Source: Arthrobacter oryzae
Lineage (GTDB): Bacteria; Actinomycetota; Actinomycetes; Actinomycetales; Micrococcaceae
Length of the DNA: 64,000 nt
Direction: 5' to 3'
Assembly (NCBI RefSeq): GCF_030812315.1
Contig: NZ_JAUSSM010000001.1
Span: 186,001 to 250,000, forward strand
Within the stretch, counting starts at the first letter, position 1, and each line of letters opens with the position of its first letter. Positions 37,237-46,833 of the stretch are shown here, in pieces. Below the pieces are notes generated by a model, which was given only the letters and a program-made list of their open reading frames with translations, was not told where the DNA came from and did not search any database. Made by a program: the position numbers and the translations under genes.

Positions 37237-39338
37237 CGACGACTCCCACGACGGATACCACGACTACAGCGCGGATCGCCCCCGAGGCGACCGCACCCGA
37301 ATCGACGGCGACCGCCGGCGGCGGCAAGGCAGCCAGGAAGGGGTACCGCCCGGAGGTCCAGGGCCTTCGTGCCCTCGCCGTACTGATGGTGGTCACGTAC
37401 CACGTCTGGCTGGGCCGGGTGTCGGGCGGTGTGGACATCTTCCTGCTCATCTCCGCCTTCCTGCTCACCCTCTCGTTCATCCGCAAGGTGGAAAACGGCA
37501 GCCCCCTCAAGCTCATCAGCCACTGGCTGCACCTTTTCAAGCGGCTGCTTCCGGCCGCTGTCGTGGTTATCCTGGGAGTCCTCATCGGAACGTGGGCGAT
37601 ACTGCCCCAAAGCCGCTGGCCGGACGTCCTGGACCAGGCATGGGCCTCCCTGCTCTACCGGCAGAACTGGCTGCTCGCGGACTCGGCCGTTGACTATTAC
37701 GCCCAGGACCACTCGGGCGCGAGTCCGCTCCAGCACTTCTGGTCGCTGTCAATCCAGGGGCAGGTCTTCATTCTGTGGCCGCTTGTGTTCGCGGGAGTGG
37801 CTGTACTGCACAGGGTCCTTCGCCGGCCGGCCGTCAGCTACCGGCTGCTCCTGGCCGTTGCCTTCGGAGCGATCTTTGCCCTGTCGCTGGCCTACTCCAT
37901 TGAGCAGACCTCCACAAACCAGGCCTACGCGTACTTCGATACCCGGACCAGGCTCTGGGAATTCGCGCTGGGATCCCTCCTCGCCTTGGTCCTGCCCTAC
38001 GTGAAGCCCGGAAAAATCCTTCGTGTCATCCTCGGTTGGACAGGCGTGGCGGCCATGGTCTCGTGCGGCCTGCTGCTGACCGTTGACCGGTCCTTTCCCG
38101 GTTTCGTGGCGCTGTGGCCCACCTTGGCGGCCGCCGCGATCATCGTTGCCGGACAGAGCGGCAGCCGCTTCGGCGCCGACCGCCTGCTGAGCTGGAAACC
38201 GCTCGTATCCCTCGGTGACAACTCCTACGCGCTGTATCTCTGGCATTGGCCGCTGCTGGTGCTTGCCCTGGCCGGCACCGGAATTGTGTCACCCAACCTC
38301 GTCCAGGGCCTCGCCGTCGTGGCGGCGTCCGTGGTCATGGCCGTCCTCACCACCCGTTTCGTAGAGAAGCCGCTGCGTGAATGGCACTGGCCGCAGCGGC
38401 GGATCTGGCGGAACGCCGTCGTGATTGTGGCCTGTGGAGCGTTGCTCGCCGGGCCGGTATCCCTCTGGCAGACGAAGCTGACAGCCGAGGAAGCGGCGGC
38501 CGCGGCGCAGCCGAGGGAACTGACTCCCGGTGCCGCAGCCCTGACGCCGGAAAACGCGGGGAAGCCGACGCCGGAGGCGAAGATCATTCCGGCACCGGCC
38601 GCCATGAAAGATGAGTGGGCCGATATCGACGGACTGTGCACCGACGGCAACGTGCCCGGCGACCCGTTGCTGTCCGGCTGCCTGCAGAACAGCAAACCGG
38701 AAGTTGTTACCAAGCGGATTGTGGTGCTTGGCGACTCGCACGCGCAGCAGTACATGGCTGCGCTCGGCCCGATCGCCAAGGAGCACGGCTGGGAAGTGGT
38801 CACACTCCTCAAGGGCAGCTGCCGCTTCGGCGCAGAATCGCCCGAGCGGGACGCGGAGTGCAATGCCTTCAACAAGGCCAGCGCCGAATATGTGCTCGAG
38901 CACAAGCCGGACGCTGTGTTCACCGTTGCGTCACTGACCCATGCAGAGGCGCCGTTCGAAACCGAAGTGCCCGGCTACCTCGCAGGCATCAAACCGTTCA
39001 CGGACGCCGGCATGGACGTGGTGGGGGTCCGGGACAACCCGCGCTTCGGTATGAACATGCCGGAGTGCGTGCAAAAGAGGGGCGCCGCCGCGGAGGAGTG
39101 CAATCCGCCGCTCAGCGAATCGCTCGCCGACTCGTCACCGCTGGACGCATACCGCGGCAAGGTGGACGGCCTCCACCTGATGGACCTCAGCGACTTCATC
39201 TGTGCGGACGGCATTTGCCCGGCCGTGGTGGGCAATGTATACGTCTACAAGGATGACAACCATCTGACCAAGACGTACGTGCAGAGCATGATTCCCATGT
39301 TCGAGCAGCGGCTGCTGGCCGCCACCGGCTGGACTTGA
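37233..39338 (+). CDS. Acyltransferase-3/SGNH fusion (OatA-like), copy 2
   Basis: Second membrane acyltransferase of 701 residues with the same architecture and clear sequence similarity to copy 1: YRPEVQGLRALAVLMVVTYH, GSSLAL/ALWPTLAAAAII type helices, then an SGNH domain with GDSHAQQY near residue 500 and DDNHLT near 673. The N-terminal 30 residues are a Thr/Ala-rich cytoplasmic lead. Its ATG overlaps the copy 1 stop, so the pair is co-translated; this is a tandem duplication that has diverged. Substrate unknown; peptidoglycan or exopolysaccharide acetylation is inferred from the family. Confidence 0.88.
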   Translation: MTTTPTTDTTTTARIAPEATAPESTATAGGGKAARKGYRPEVQGLRALAVLMVVTYHVWLGRVSGGVDIFLLISAFLLTLSFIRKVENGSPLKLISHWLHLFKRLLPAAVVVILGVLIGTWAILPQSRWPDVLDQAWASLLYRQNWLLADSAVDYYAQDHSGASPLQHFWSLSIQGQVFILWPLVFAGVAVLHRVLRRPAVSYRLLLAVAFGAIFALSLAYSIEQTSTNQAYAYFDTRTRLWEFALGSLLALVLPYVKPGKILRVILGWTGVAAMVSCGLLLTVDRSFPGFVALWPTLAAAAIIVAGQSGSRFGADRLLSWKPLVSLGDNSYALYLWHWPLLVLALAGTGIVSPNLVQGLAVVAASVVMAVLTTRFVEKPLREWHWPQRRIWRNAVVIVACGALLAGPVSLWQTKLTAEEAAAAAQPRELTPGAAALTPENAGKPTPEAKIIPAPAAMKDEWADIDGLCTDGNVPGDPLLSGCLQNSKPEVVTKRIVVLGDSHAQQYMAALGPIAKEHGWEVVTLLKGSCRFGAESPERDAECNAFNKASAEYVLEHKPDAVFTVASLTHAEAPFETEVPGYLAGIKPFTDAGMDVVGVRDNPRFGMNMPECVQKRGAAAEECNPPLSESLADSSPLDAYRGKVDGLHLMDLSDFICADGICPAVVGNVYVYKDDNHLTKTYVQSMIPMFEQRLLAATGWT

Positions 39339-39450
39339 GCCGGCAGGAACCCCGGCCTGGGGGTGGGGGAGGGGAGCGGGCCCTGCCGGAACCGGCGGGT
39401 GCGGTTGCTCACATTACCGCTGCGGAATATGGGGATCGCCGCCGAGGTTC

Positions 39451-39535
39451 TAGAATTTATTCAATACTTCCGCACGAACGCAGCAACCGCCGCACCACAT
39501 TCTGCACAGGCCAGTCCCGTAATGACGGGCTGGTC
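39451..39535 (+). promoter_or_regulatory. guaB leader: -10 candidate and stem-loop
   Basis: TAGAAT at 39451-39456 is a good -10, though no clear -35 is seen. About 60 bp on, CCAGTCCCGT (39511-39520) pairs with ACGGGCTGG (39525-39533) with one bulge. The 251-bp gap before guaB holds no gene. Confidence 0.35.
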
Positions 39536-39559
39536 ATCAGCTGCAACCCCTACCCGTGA

Positions 39560-41101
<1,542 letters not shown>

Positions 41102-41111
41102 CAACGCTGTT

Positions 41112-41149
41112 CAAGCGGGCCATGGGGAACCGTCCCCATGGCCCGCTTG
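41112..41149 (+). terminator. guaB terminator
   Basis: Perfect 17-bp arms (41112-41128 and 41133-41149) with a 4-nt loop, 11 bp after the stop. Followed by a T/G-rich stretch. Confidence 0.7.
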
Positions 41150-41211
41150 TGTCTGCTGCTATATCGTAGGCAGCGACCGCGGGAATTCCGCGCAGAATGC
41201 ATGGGGGATGC

Positions 41212-41403
41212 GTGACAACTGAATATCCAGCGGCGCGTTTGTGTGCCATGGCGGTCCTTGGTCTCGCCCTCAGCCTGACGGCGTGCGCCAACGAAACGGA
41301 CCAACCTGCGTCCGGCAGCGGGTTGGCGGATGCCAAGACGAAACTGCTGTCAGTGCAGGACCAGATCGTTGAGTTGGTGCCCGGGAACGTGGTTTCGTTC
41401 TAA
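41212..41403 (+). CDS. Short putative lipoprotein, probably truncated
   Basis: Frame of 63 residues from GTG 41212. An N-terminal signal ends in a lipobox (LSLTAC; Cys at about residue 23), followed by ANETDQPASGSG and a short helix-like region ending LVPGNVVSF. The stop comes abruptly; the next ~85 bases in the +1 frame read SPETLRVAGYSACFDLPEYE and stop at about 41483, which looks like a plausible protein end. A frameshift or a decayed gene is therefore possible. Less GC-rich than its neighbours. No function assigned. Confidence 0.45.
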   Translation: MTTEYPAARLCAMAVLGLALSLTACANETDQPASGSGLADAKTKLLSVQDQIVELVPGNVVSF

Positions 41404-41513
41404 GATTCGCCTGAGACTCTGCGGGTGGCAGGTTACAGCGCCTGCTTCGATTTACCCGAGTACGAGTACGGCGAGAAGTACTGACGCTGCCGCCCGGCCA
41501 GAGCGCGCGGAAC

Positions 41514-41519
41514 TAGGCT
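41514..41519 (+). promoter_or_regulatory. Leaderless -10 element (TAGGCT)
   Basis: TAGGCT ends 6 nt before the ATG at 41526. Confidence 0.55.
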
Positions 41520-41525
41520 GTAGTC

Positions 41526-43385
41526 ATGCCCGAACCACGCCATCCCGCAGAGCTGAACCCCAAGCGGGATCCCAAGCGAAAACTTGCTGTGAGGCCGTAT
41601 GCCCGGGCAGTGGCACAGGTGCTGCGAGTCAGCTTCCGTGCCTCGCCGGCCGCCGTTGTCATGAAAGTGGTGGGCTCGCTGATCTCGGCACTGCTGCCCC
41701 TGGTCACCACCTACTTTGCTGCGCTGACCACCACCGCCCTGGCCGCCGCTTATTCCGGTGATGCCGCTGCGGGCCAGCAGGCCATCATCTACGTCATCAT
41801 CACGGCCGCACTGGGCCTTTTCTGGGGCGCCTTCAGCAGTGTGGACCGCTACATCCAGCAGCTCATGAGCTTCAAGGTGGGGGCGATTGTCGGCGACCAG
41901 ATGTACGAGCGGTTCCTGGCCCTCGAGTTCTGGCGCTACGACGACAAGGAGACGGTGGACCTCTACGACCGCGCCAAAAGGTTCTCCGATTCCTATGCAC
42001 GGGTCCTGGACCGGATCGCCGCGATCTTCACCCAACTTGTCTCCGTGATCCTGGCGGTCGGGGCGCTCCTGCTCGTGAGCTGGTGGATAGCGGTGATCGT
42101 CCTGGTGGCCATCGTCCCCAGCGTGTACCTTCAGTTCAAGCTTTCCCGGGAACAGATTGCCCACTGGAACACGCAGGTCGATTCACGCCGCCAGCGGCGG
42201 ATGATCGAGACCAACCTGCTGCGTCCCCAGCACATTGCCGAGATGCGCCTGTACGGGATCGTCGGGTATCTGATGGAGCTGCGCTCCCGGCTCCGGGACG
42301 CCGACGAGAAAAGGCGGCTGGATTTCCAGAAGCGCTACATCCCCAAGCAGCTCGCGGCGGACGCCCTGCAGTACGGGGCCGAGGTCGTATCACTGATCTG
42401 GGTGGTGGGCCAGATCATCGCCCGCGCGCAGCCGGTGGGCCAGTTCCTCTACGTCCAGCAGATCGTCAGCAGGGCATTGTCCACGGCCAACAGCCTGGTC
42501 TCCTCCCTCAGCTCCATCGATGAGGACCTGGCGAACCTCAAGGACTATGAGCTCTTCATGGCCATGCCGGTTCACTCGGAGCATGCGCCGCCGCTGCTGC
42601 AGGCTCCGAAGAATGTGGAGCTGCGGGATATCCGTTTTACCTATACCGGCAGCGACATCGAGGTGATCCGCGGCGTCACCATGACCATCCGCGAGGGCCA
42701 GCACATCGCCATCGTGGGGGAGAACGGCGCCGGCAAGTCCACCCTGATCCGGATTCTCGCGGGGCTCTACCGCCCCGATTCCGGGCAGGTGATGCTCGAC
42801 GGCGTCGACCTCGCCGCCGTCGACGTCAAGTCCTGGCACCGCCATCTGGCGGTGCTGAGCCAGGAATTCCTCAAGTACGAGTTCGCCACGGCTGCGGAAA
42901 ACATTCTTTTTGGCGACGTCGATTCACCGCGCGACGATGAGCGGATCCGCCGGTCCGCCTCCGACGCTGAGGCCCTCGAGTTCATCAACAAGCTGCCCAA
43001 CGGCCTCGACAACCACGTCAGCAACTGGATGGAAGATCCGCGGGGCCGGAAGGGCAGCGGACTCAGCGGCGGCCAGTGGCAGCGGCTCGCGATGGCCCGG
43101 AACTTCTACCGGAACGCCACCTTCATGGTCATGGACGAGCCGACGTCGGCCATCGACGCCCTGGCCGAACATCGGATCTTCACCCGGCTGTTCGCCGACC
43201 GCAGCAGCACCATCATCGCCATCAGCCACCGGCTCGCGACGATCGAGAAGGCGGACATCGTCTACATGCTGGAGGACGGCCGGATCGTGGAACAGGGCAC
43301 CCACCGCGAACTCGTGGCCCTCCGGGGCCGGTACTTCCGGATGTTCGAATCGCAGCTCTCGGTGGACGAGGCGGAGGGGATCTGA
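41526..43385 (+). CDS. ABC exporter, fused permease and ATPase
   Basis: Half-size ABC exporter of 619 residues. The N-terminal part (about residues 30-330) has about six helices. The ATPase has Walker A VGENGAGKSTLIRILAG (about residue 396), Q-loop LSQEFLKYEF, signature LSGGQWQRLAMARN (about 513) and Walker B FMVMDEPTSAIDAL, ending with the switch His in AISHRLATIEKAD. Functions as a homo- or heterodimer; no partner ABC gene is adjacent, so a homodimer is likely. Substrate unknown. Leaderless promoter. Confidence 0.9.
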   Translation: MPEPRHPAELNPKRDPKRKLAVRPYARAVAQVLRVSFRASPAAVVMKVVGSLISALLPLVTTYFAALTTTALAAAYSGDAAAGQQAIIYVIITAALGLFWGAFSSVDRYIQQLMSFKVGAIVGDQMYERFLALEFWRYDDKETVDLYDRAKRFSDSYARVLDRIAAIFTQLVSVILAVGALLLVSWWIAVIVLVAIVPSVYLQFKLSREQIAHWNTQVDSRRQRRMIETNLLRPQHIAEMRLYGIVGYLMELRSRLRDADEKRRLDFQKRYIPKQLAADALQYGAEVVSLIWVVGQIIARAQPVGQFLYVQQIVSRALSTANSLVSSLSSIDEDLANLKDYELFMAMPVHSEHAPPLLQAPKNVELRDIRFTYTGSDIEVIRGVTMTIREGQHIAIVGENGAGKSTLIRILAGLYRPDSGQVMLDGVDLAAVDVKSWHRHLAVLSQEFLKYEFATAAENILFGDVDSPRDDERIRRSASDAEALEFINKLPNGLDNHVSNWMEDPRGRKGSGLSGGQWQRLAMARNFYRNATFMVMDEPTSAIDALAEHRIFTRLFADRSSTIIAISHRLATIEKADIVYMLEDGRIVEQGTHRELVALRGRYFRMFESQLSVDEAEGI

Positions 43386-43408
43386 CTCAGGGCGGGTGTT
43401 GGGCGGGG

Positions 43409-43936
43409 CTACCTGCGCGCCAGCCACCGGGCGTACAGTTCCTCGCGCCGGGCCAGCAAGTGACGGCGTGAATAGAGCAGAGCTGCGGATATCGGGACGG
43501 GATATACCGCGAGGGACGACAGGATCGGGAGGACTTCCGGCGATGCGCCTTTAGGCGTGAGGGTCACTAAGGCGACCACGATCGCCAGCATCGCAATCGG
43601 GGCTGCGGCGGCAACTCCGGTTGCTATCCGAATTTGCTGGTGAGTGCGGGCAAAGTCCGTTGCCGGCCGCGGCGGCTTGCGCGTAAACCTCGGTCCAATG
43701 GCCAGCAACCAGCCTGCCCCGGAAAGGACGAGGCCCAGGGCCGCTGTCATAAGGCCGGTTTCGAGGGACTGCCCGGTGGCCGCCGCTGCCATGGCATACG
43801 CCAATCCCGGAATCGCGAAGGCCATGCCCATCCACCAGAACAAGAACACACGGTTGCGGCGGTGTGCGTGCCCCAAGGCGAGTTCCTGGAAAGTGGATGG
43901 CTGACCAGCAACCGGTGTCATCAATGCGTCCTTCAT
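43409..43936 (-). CDS. Four-helix membrane protein, tandem copy B
   Basis: Unrecognised protein of 175 residues with four hydrophobic segments in two pairs (about 35-55, 63-80, 108-128, 140-160) and a charged middle (GPRFTRKPPRPATDFARTHQQIRI). A close relative sits directly upstream (43933-44469), and their ATG and TGA overlap, so they are translationally coupled. Possibly a heterodimeric pair. Function unknown. Confidence 0.72.
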   Translation of the reverse strand: MKDALMTPVAGQPSTFQELALGHAHRRNRVFLFWWMGMAFAIPGLAYAMAAAATGQSLETGLMTAALGLVLSGAGWLLAIGPRFTRKPPRPATDFARTHQQIRIATGVAAAAPIAMLAIVVALVTLTPKGASPEVLPILSSLAVYPVPISAALLYSRRHLLARREELYARWLARR

Positions 43937-44469
43937 GGGTTGTGCCGTCGGTTCACCCAGCGGGAGTAACGTTCAGTGCTGTTCTTCATAAGCCATCCGG
44001 TGTGGGCCAAGCCCGCGGCCAAGCCCAGCAGGACCGCCGCGAGCATTCCGAACAGGGGGACCGCCTCCAGTGAGCCGCCCAAGGGCGCTAGCAGCACCAG
44101 GGCCCCGATACCCAGGGCGCCCGCGATGAGCACGGTCCGGATGATGCCTGGGGTGATCCGGATTCCCTGTTCCACCCGGGCGATGTCCGAGGCAGGCTTT
44201 GGCAGCTTGCGCGTGAACCGCGGCCACGTAGTAAAGCTCCAGCCCAAGGCCGCGAAGACCCCGCCAAGGATAGCCATGACGATGCCGATTTCCGCGCTTT
44301 GTCCAAGGACGGTGGCGAGTCCGGCGTGCACAGCTCCGGCCATCGCCAGCACGGCCGGATACCACCATGCCCAGAACACCCAGGACCGGCGCTGGGCGAA
44401 ACCAAACGCCGGCGCGCGGGGATCCGTGGCCGTGGCCATCGTGATGTTGCTGACAGGAGTGCGCGCCAT
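43933..44469 (-). CDS. Four-helix membrane protein, tandem copy A
   Basis: Protein of 178 residues, paralogous to the next gene: WPRFTRKLPKPASDIARVEQGIRI here matches GPRFTRKPPRPATDFARTHQQIRI there, and both start with a RRSWVFWAWW/RRNRVFLFWW motif and end in an arginine-rich tail. Four hydrophobic segments. Its end overlaps the start of copy B. Function unknown; could be a small two-subunit membrane complex. Confidence 0.72.
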   Translation of the reverse strand: MARTPVSNITMATATDPRAPAFGFAQRRSWVFWAWWYPAVLAMAGAVHAGLATVLGQSAEIGIVMAILGGVFAALGWSFTTWPRFTRKLPKPASDIARVEQGIRITPGIIRTVLIAGALGIGALVLLAPLGGSLEAVPLFGMLAAVLLGLAAGLAHTGWLMKNSTERYSRWVNRRHNP

Positions 44470-44608
44470 GAATTCCCCAAACTATCCGTGCCCGCATCGC
44501 CTGCCCGCGGTTCTCCATTTCAATCTATTCCATCCACGCCGGACCCCGCGATGGGGACTAGTCCCCTCGTGTGCGCCGACGGCGTCGGGCGGAAGACGGC
44601 AGGCAAGA

Positions 44609-44643
44609 AACCGCCGGCCGCGCACCCTGCGCGGCCGGCGGTT
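44609..44643 (-). terminator. Protease gene terminator
   Basis: Perfect 15-bp arms (44609-44623 and 44629-44643) around a 5-nt loop; on the minus strand it is followed by TTTCTT, 24 bp after the protease stop. Confidence 0.8.
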
Positions 44644-44666
44644 CCCGGATTTCTCCAAGACAGGAG

Positions 44667-46640
44667 CTAGGAAGTGCTTACAGCTGCGTCGTCGAGGAAG
44701 AAGTACGTTGACAGCGATGAATCCTCGACGCCGAGGAAGCGCAGAGTCACGCTCTTGCCCTTGTAGGCAGAAAGATCCAACTGCTTCTGGACGTAGCCGG
44801 TGGATTCGTTGAGGTTGGAGTAGGTCGCCAGCGTGGTGGTGGTGCCGCCGCTGATCACCTGGACTTTGAGGGTGTCGTAGGCCGAACTGGCGGTGGTTTC
44901 GTCAGACTGCACCTTCAGGTAGAAGGACAGCGAAGCGGCGGACACGGCGGAGGGGACTGCAAAGGCCTGGTCGAGCGTGTAGGACGTTGCCCGGCCCCAG
45001 CCGTTGAGGCCGGCGAAACGGGAACCCGTCCGGGCATTCGCGCCGGTCTCAAACGTGTCGGCGTGATCGGACGTCCAGGAAACCGCGCCTTCTTCGAAGC
45101 CCGGGTTCAGCAGGAGATTGCCTGACGGCGGGGGAATGGTCCCGCCAAGCAGGCCCATCGTCTTGGTGGCGTCCGACAGTCCCGCACCGCAGCCCGTGGT
45201 GCAGCCGCCCGGCATGACCCGGGTTCCCTGCTTGAGTGTTGATTCAACCTGTGCCGGCGTGAGCGAGGATGTCTTGGATTTCATCAGTGCGGCCAGCCCG
45301 GCCACGTGGGGGGCCGCCATGGACGTGCCCTGATAGTTTGCGTAGCCTGCCGAGGCCGGTGTGGTGGTGCCGGTGTTGATGGTGGAGAGGATTCCGCCGC
45401 CGGAAACCCTGACGTCGCCTCCCGGAGCTGTCAGGTCAACGCTGGCGCCGAAGTTGGAGTAGTAGGAGAGGCTGCCGCTCGGATTGCCGGCTGCCACGCT
45501 GACAACGCTGCCGCAGTTCGCCGGGCGGAAACCGGATGTGTCCTGATTGCTGTTGCCGGCCGCGACAACTACTGTGGCGCCGCGCGAAACCGCGGAATCG
45601 ATGGCTGCCTGGTAAGTGCTTCCGCAGGCGCCCGACCCGCCCAGGCTCATGTTGATGACCTTGGCGGGGTTTGCGTTGGCCGGGATGCCCGCAACGGTTC
45701 CGCCGGCTGACCAGACGATGGCATCGGCGATGTCAGACAGGGAGCCGCCGCACTTGGCCAGGACACGGACCGGCACCACTTTGGCGTTGGGAGCGACGCC
45801 CGCCACTCCGGTGGCGTTCCCGGTGACGGCTGCGACGGTACCTGCGACGTGGGTGCCGTGCCAGGAGCTGTTGCCGGCCGTCGCCTGGCCGCACTCGCCG
45901 GCGGCGTACCAGTCGCCCTGGTCCTGGGCATTGGCGTCGCGGCCGTTGCCGTCACGGGCGGCCGTGGCGTCCGCGACGAAGTCATAGCCGGGGAGCACAT
46001 TCGCGTCGAGGTCGGCGTGCGCCGTGATGCCCGTGTCGATGACGGCCACGGTCACGCCGGTACCGGTTGCGACGTCCCACGCGCCGGGGATCCGCATGCC
46101 GTTCGCGGCTGTGAAATCCCACTGTTCGCCATAGCGCGGGTCGTTCGGCGTGAGCGCCAGGGTCATGCGGGCGTCAGGCTCGACGGACTCGACCGACCCG
46201 GACGCTGCAATTTCGGTCATGAAGTCTGCGGCGGCCTGGCCGGAAAGGGCCCGGTCCGCCTCAAGCAGCGTTCCCCCGGTTGCCAGGGTGCGGACCTCCT
46301 TCACGGCAACTCCCTGTTCCTTGGCCGCCTTGCCCCAGGCGTTGGCGCGGCCGTTAGGGGTGGCATTGGCCGCGCTCTCCTTGTAGTCCACGATGAACTT
46401 GGTGTAGGCCTCGCCGGGCGCCACGTCCTGCACGGTAGCGCTTTGGACCGTGGCGCTTTGGGCAGCGGCGCGCCCGCCTGCGGCGGAAGCGTCCCCGTCT
46501 TCAGTGGTGGCGAAGACCGGTGAACTGGCGAAGGCCAGAGTGCCGACTGCTGCCGCGAGCGACAGGGCCAATATGCGGTGGCGCCTAATTGATGCACTTT
46601 CTGCTTTTCCCAAGAGGGGCTTCTTTCTCGGATCGGGCAC
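44667..46640 (-). CDS. Secreted subtilisin-like (S8) serine protease
   Basis: Extracellular peptidase of about 657 residues. A signal peptide (RRHRILALSLAAAVGTLAFA) is followed by an I9-type propeptide (FIVDYKESAANATPNGRAN onward) and the S8 domain with catalytic Asp in VAVIDTGITAHADL (about residue 202), His in WHGTHVAGTVA (about 259) and Ser in YQGTSMAAPHVAGL (about 440). The last 130 residues (NLLLNPGFEEGAVSWTSDH) form a beta-sandwich, CBM-like domain. The GTG at 46640 is the best start: it gives a normal signal peptide and sits about 57 nt after a likely promoter. A TTG at 46613 is an alternative. Confidence 0.85.
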   Translation of the reverse strand: MPDPRKKPLLGKAESASIRRHRILALSLAAAVGTLAFASSPVFATTEDGDASAAGGRAAAQSATVQSATVQDVAPGEAYTKFIVDYKESAANATPNGRANAWGKAAKEQGVAVKEVRTLATGGTLLEADRALSGQAAADFMTEIAASGSVESVEPDARMTLALTPNDPRYGEQWDFTAANGMRIPGAWDVATGTGVTVAVIDTGITAHADLDANVLPGYDFVADATAARDGNGRDANAQDQGDWYAAGECGQATAGNSSWHGTHVAGTVAAVTGNATGVAGVAPNAKVVPVRVLAKCGGSLSDIADAIVWSAGGTVAGIPANANPAKVINMSLGGSGACGSTYQAAIDSAVSRGATVVVAAGNSNQDTSGFRPANCGSVVSVAAGNPSGSLSYYSNFGASVDLTAPGGDVRVSGGGILSTINTGTTTPASAGYANYQGTSMAAPHVAGLAALMKSKTSSLTPAQVESTLKQGTRVMPGGCTTGCGAGLSDATKTMGLLGGTIPPPSGNLLLNPGFEEGAVSWTSDHADTFETGANARTGSRFAGLNGWGRATSYTLDQAFAVPSAVSAASLSFYLKVQSDETTASSAYDTLKVQVISGGTTTTLATYSNLNESTGYVQKQLDLSAYKGKSVTLRFLGVEDSSLSTYFFLDDAAVSTS

Positions 46641-46704
46641 ACGGGTGGCCCGGATGATGGAGTGATGGGTGGTCACGTGGTGGATCAGGTGGTAACCGAG
46701 AGTA

Positions 46705-46733
46705 AACGTAAAGGTATTTTCATAACTTGTAAA
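46705..46733 (-). promoter_or_regulatory. Protease gene promoter
   Basis: On the minus strand TTTACA (46733-46728), 17-bp spacer, TACGTT (46710-46705). It predicts a leader of about 57 nt. Confidence 0.45.
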
Positions 46734-46736
46734 TGG

Positions 46737-46753
46737 TTGACAAATCGTGTCAA
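46737..46753. promoter_or_regulatory. TTGACA-N5-TGTCAA palindrome
   Basis: A 17-bp inverted repeat immediately upstream of the protease -35 and about 70 bp before the guaB3 promoter. Its position fits an activator or repressor site; the protein is unknown. Confidence 0.4.
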
Positions 46754-46821
46754 TAAAGTGTGGACTATCAGTTTCGGGAGGCGTCCGGGGGAGTCGCCCC
46801 GCCGTATCCCGCGTGGTCAAG

Positions 46822-46827
46822 TAAAGT
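46822..46827 (+). promoter_or_regulatory. Leaderless -10 element (TAAAGT)
   Basis: TAAAGT ends 6 nt before the guaB3 GTG. The start codon lies in the palindrome GTCACGTGAC (46829-46838). Confidence 0.5.
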
Positions 46828-46833
46828 GGTCAC

